NCBI GenBank assembly: GCA_024752435.1
Contig: CP103029.1
Coordinates: forward strand, 1,674,001 to 1,738,000
Length of the DNA stretch: 64,000 bases
Origin: Allantophomopsis cytisporea
Taxonomy: Eukaryota; Ascomycota; Leotiomycetes; Phacidiales; Phacidiaceae
Direction: 5' to 3'
A program made the translations under genes and the position numbers. The notes under the pieces are model-generated. The model ran no database searches and had not been told where the DNA came from. It worked only from the letters and a program-made list of their open reading frames with translations. Shown here piece after piece: positions 59,947 through 64,000 of the stretch; within the stretch, counting starts at the first letter, position 1, and each line of letters opens with the position of its first letter.

Positions 59947-62900
59947 GCCGGGTGATCTTGCATAAGATACCAGTTAGCCATCATATGTATCTGAAGTTGT
60001 TGAAACAGCGGCTGAGGCCGTTTCAAAACATGGTAGCCCTGCTGAACAGTGCATGGTCGCAGGATTGGCCAAGCATTTATGGATACTGACCTGGACATCA
60101 TGTCTGGTTCGCCGCCTAGCTGAGCGTCGAAAGAGAAGCGTATCCTCGCTTTTTCGTTTGTTTTTTGGATATCGGAGGCTTTGGTACCCTGGCCTAACAG
60201 GTTGCTTGTACTTCGATTCTTGGGGAGGGTCAGCTCTGGACGAAGTGATTCTGTCGTCCGTCCCCTCTGCGGTTCATCTGATGTCCTGTCGAGGTCTATA
60301 CGGAGGTCAACGATTGTTAGCTAATGTGCTACACGCATCAATCGTGTGGTATCGAGTGTTATGATCGGATGGCGCGAAGCTTTTACGCCAATGACGGCAA
60401 CTAGCTCGAGATGTGTACTCAATGATCCAAAGACTGAGCCCAAGTCATAACACAATGAAACTGTATAGACTCGGCCGAGGGAAGGACTTCGAGCATACCA
60501 TTGTTATTTGCAGAGCCATTTGGCTTCAGCATAGTTGACAATGTCCTACGGACAGTACTATTTGCCGCCGATGACGCTTCTTCGTTGTGAGATGCCTGAG
60601 TCCGCAGGTCAGATAAGTAAAGGTCGGTTGAATGTCGCTTGTGATCCGTTGAGAGACGAATATATATATCTGGTAGAGTTTGATTATGACGCAGCTGTCG
60701 AAAGCCGGGGTTGTCTATGGGAGTGTCGTCGATATCCTCACGACAAGAAGGGTTGTGGGCGACTGCAACTTGTGGACGAGACGTAGTTTGGGTTGATGAT
60801 CCGTCAATGCAAAAGTTTGGGCGAGGGAGGATTGGGTCGTCGAGCTCGGGATGGTATCGCGACCGCAGTTCTGCTAGACACTTGCGCTTGATCTAACAAA
60901 CAAACGGTTTCGTCGTTAAGAGAGTGTGAGAGTGAGAGTGCGTGAGTGATACGAGATAATCCTGTTGGGTGGTACGGGCGCAAAAGCAAAGGTTTGGATC
61001 TCGTGTAAAGTACACAGCACGCAAATTTAAGACAGTCAATGATTGTTGTACCCTCTTATTCCTAAGGTGACAGGGTGACTGGCAAGCTCGGACGGTGAGA
61101 AAGAACAGCAGGTCAACTTAACGACGTAAAGGTGGACAAGGAATGGTCCTTGGGAGTGAAGGGTCTTAGCCGTTTACACTGTCAGACTTCGTTTACGGAG
61201 TACTCGAGCCGGGGCGAAGTGGGCTTCAAAGCATTCTCTTCGCACCACGTGAAGGATGCGAAGGAGGATGAGGTAAAAGAGATTGTATTTTGGAGGGCGA
61301 CGGTACGTGTTATGAGAGTGTGTTTGTGATTGTCTCGAAAGATTGATTCATGGTGTGGTGTTTGTATGTGCGTATTATGTATGTATTTACGTATAAATTT
61401 TATTCCCTTTGTGTGTTTGTATTATATGAGCAGGCGTCGTTGGAGTACACTTGATCTTTTCAATCGTTCCATGTATTTCTATGTATGTATGTGTGAAACT
61501 CTCTCATCTTCTTATAGATATTGTGCATATATAGGTATATGAGTACATACTATATGCCTTGCCAATTTGTAGCTTCTCATTGAGCTGAAGTAGGAGATGA
61601 TTGCATGTAGATATATGTATGTACTGTACCTATTATCGTGGTGAGATAACACTGGTGTTCTGTATCCGTATTACCTCCCCACCCTCTACGTGCCCCTCCA
61701 GGCCTCGTCATCCTTTACGACCACAAAGAATTCAAGAGAATAAATGCGAATATCACCCGTACAGAGTCTCGAAATGGCATCTGCTTTTTGCCTATATATC
61801 CAGCACAAAAAAGTGAACAATTCCATGACTTGCATGACTTGTCATAATTTTGACATTTTCCCCGCGATATGCACAGCCATGCGCAAAACTGGCATGGTAA
61901 GGTAAGGTGGTTGGTTAGTGTGCGTCGCGAGGCTTCTTCAGGACCATACTACCAAGGTACACCTACTCCGATGATGGGCGAGTCCGGCGCCAACTCCGCG
62001 ACTCAGTGCGTACGGTACTTCCAGTCATTACTCGTATAACTATCATATTTCTTGTCGACTCATCTCAAGACGAATCCACTACTCATCATCATCCACAAAG
62101 TGAAATTGAGGAATGACAAGAAGTTTCTCATCAACTTTTGAATAAGAAGCTTGACTTCCGTCGATCACGAGCAAGGCGTGACAGGACTGGTGATGAATCA
62201 TCGTCAGCCTCTCCAGTAGTACCATCCAAAGCTCTCGTCATATCAGCCCCAAGCTTAAACACCCGTATGCAAGAAGACGCATTCGGAGATATCACATACT
62301 CTTGTGGTATTGACATCGAGTTTACCAGACTATCACAAACCCCAGTGCTCGTGTGCCCATACCCCCGTTCACTAATATTACTTCACGAACCTGGCAAGCA
62401 CTTTTGGCCCATCAGCCACCTGCCCCCGGCCTCAAAAGCCCCTCACGTTCTCAGTCAGGCTCAAACTCACAGAAGCACATGAAGATTAATGTTCGAGAGT
62501 GAGAGGGTGAAATTCACATGACCATTGGGTAATAAGCTCTTCATCACTGCAAGGTATTGGACCCTTTGGCCAGCTCCTGCATAACACGTCTCATCTGGTG
62601 ATCTGCTCAGTATTGACCATTGAAATTATGCCGGAGTCGACCACAGGATATGAAGGCTGATGGATTGAGATCCTGTTTTGGTCTTGTATATGAAGATACA
62701 GCCTTATACCCAAACGCTATAAGATGAATCCCATAATGGCATAGGACATAGAAGTGCAGCCTCAACGCATCTCATAAGAATGAGCCGCATATGTACAGGA
62801 GCATCAGTCCTTCTCCTTAAAGTTTAACGATCATCAAGATTGCTGCTGACGATTGATTTCCTCATAACGCAATAACGGTTGTGAATAATTTCGCAAGCCA

Positions 62901-64000
62901 TCAGCCTTGTCGAAGTTTTCCTCCGGGGTTTGTGGGGTCGTTGCAATTTCGGGATAGATCAGATCGCCTTCTACCCCACAAGAAGATGTCTCACGATGCT
63001 TTCAGGGCCTTTGCAAGCTCACGACAGTGCGCCACCACGGGCGGTGAATAGTGATTGACAAGAGTCTGACACAGCTGTGACGTAGAGACGGACATTTCGA
63101 TAAGAGAATTAGGTTCCGTCTGCCTGCATCTGAGTAAGTCTTTAAGTTGACGTGCGACAAAGTCAATAATCATCGCTTGATGGAGTCGTCTGGTGTGTGT
63201 GTGTGTGTGGATGTCAAATTGACGAGGGGGGGGAGTGAATAGATCTGGTTTATTTCGTGGGATTGAGATGCACATACAATACAGTTGGGATGAAGGATCA
63301 GCAACCCGTGCCACTGCTGACCTGGATAATCCTCTTGCTGGTGAGTTTGGCCCCTGAAGAATCCTTTGATATGAATAGAAAATAAAAATTGACTTTGCTG
63401 TTATGATACATTTCGCCAACATGCTACCTACCTCGATGTTGTGTAAGTACGATGTGAGCCTGAGCCGTCCTTTTATCCTCGGCGGTTCCTTTCCAATAAT
63501 GTGCCGAGGTGTGCATACTTTATGCATCTCAAAATTCAGGGTCTTTCTGGCGCCCTATCATAGGGCGTTGCATATTTTCGTGTTGATCTCTATGTCCGGA
63601 GCTGCTTGAAACACCAGTTCGCGATCCTATTATCGTAGACCAACGAGTCCTGTTCTTGCTAGTTCTCAGGCAAGAACAAGAATGAAAGCACGTGTGGTCC
63701 ACAGTTTAAGTACTTGTGGATGAGAGCAGCGAGTCACCTGTATAGCTGTTTAGTGAATATGGAAACGTTTTCTCCAACCAGAATAATGCAACCGGCAGAC
63801 TTGTTAGCGATGTTTTTCAACTGTGAGAGGGTTACTTAAGTAGACACAGATGATAATACGGTGAATATGTGGGAAGCTGGAGGATTATGGATTACACTCC
63901 TTATTTCAGCAACAGCTCATTATCCAACGTGTTCCTACGAAGTATAGTAGTAGTTCTTCGTTTGTATCCAACTCCGCTTCAGAATTCCGGAGTATGAAAA
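59947..64000. other. PAS-kinase leader/promoter and gene-free right end
   Basis: 59947 to about 61000 is probably the promoter and leader of the PAS kinase. Further right only short frames exist. A - strand frame of 178 codons at 62991-63527 crosses a TG microsatellite (63192-63209) and lacks any family likeness. No gene is called up to the window end. Confidence 0.5.

Noticed and set aside
62991..63527. 178-codon - strand open frame near the right end
   Set aside because: Crosses a TG microsatellite (His-Thr repeat in translation); the C-terminal 60 codons look faintly protein-like but no family or start could be recognised.

Overview
The window is nuclear DNA of a filamentous ascomycete (Pezizomycotina; the Leotiomycetes are my best guess). 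Genes have short spliceosomal introns, mostly 45-190 nt with GT..AG ends and CTAAC/CTGAC-like branch sites. Proteins are closest in style to those of moulds, 5' leaders are pyrimidine-rich, and there are many microsatellites. There are no operons, tRNA genes, rRNA genes or CRISPR arrays that I can see. I rebuilt 13 protein-coding genes by joining exons across frames. Every join keeps the reading frame and restores family-typical sequence.

Layout. 1-2930: microsatellite-rich leader DNA. 2931-4746 (+): CENP-B/Psq-type helix-turn-helix protein. 5883-8755 (-): PXA-domain protein with an unusually long 1,093-nt intron. 8756-11188: AT-rich island holding a decayed Ty1/copia retrotransposon. 11189-12109 (+): short-chain dehydrogenase. 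12727-15503 (-): disordered Ser/Pro-rich fungal protein. 16638-17213 (-): a doubtful cysteine-rich ORF. 17278-19177 (+): mitochondrial succinyl-CoA:3-ketoacid CoA-transferase. 20231-22218 (+): ten-exon MFS transporter. 22219-31218: 9 kb without a recognisable gene. 31219-33756 (+): Msg5-like dual-specificity phosphatase. 33757-37828: no gene recognised. 37829-39253 (-): HUT1 nucleotide-sugar transporter. 40773-41915 (-): triple-KH RNA-binding protein. 41916-45150: extremely repeat-rich leader and intergenic DNA. 45151-47690 (-) and 48063-49862 (+): head-to-head TBC1D5-like Rab GAP and a WGDF/FGDF-motif protein. 50165-54133 (-) and 54452-55984 (+): head-to-head RSE1/SF3B3 and MSS51. 56512-59946 (-): PAS kinase. 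59947-64000: no gene recognised.

Most of this is conserved housekeeping content: splicing, mitochondrial translation, ketone and glycogen-linked metabolism, endosomal traffic and ER nucleotide-sugar transport. It is not an accessory island or a secondary-metabolite cluster. The most interesting ideas are regulatory. A triple-KH protein of the fission-yeast Rnc1 type and a MAP-kinase-phosphatase-like gene lie in the same window. The phosphatase 3' flank is rich in TCAT, and the KH gene's own leader is C-rich and TCAT-bearing. Other points of note are the long PXA intron, a 22-nt microexon inside the HTH domain, two stop-free in-frame introns and the copia relic. I found no convincing new multi-gene system.
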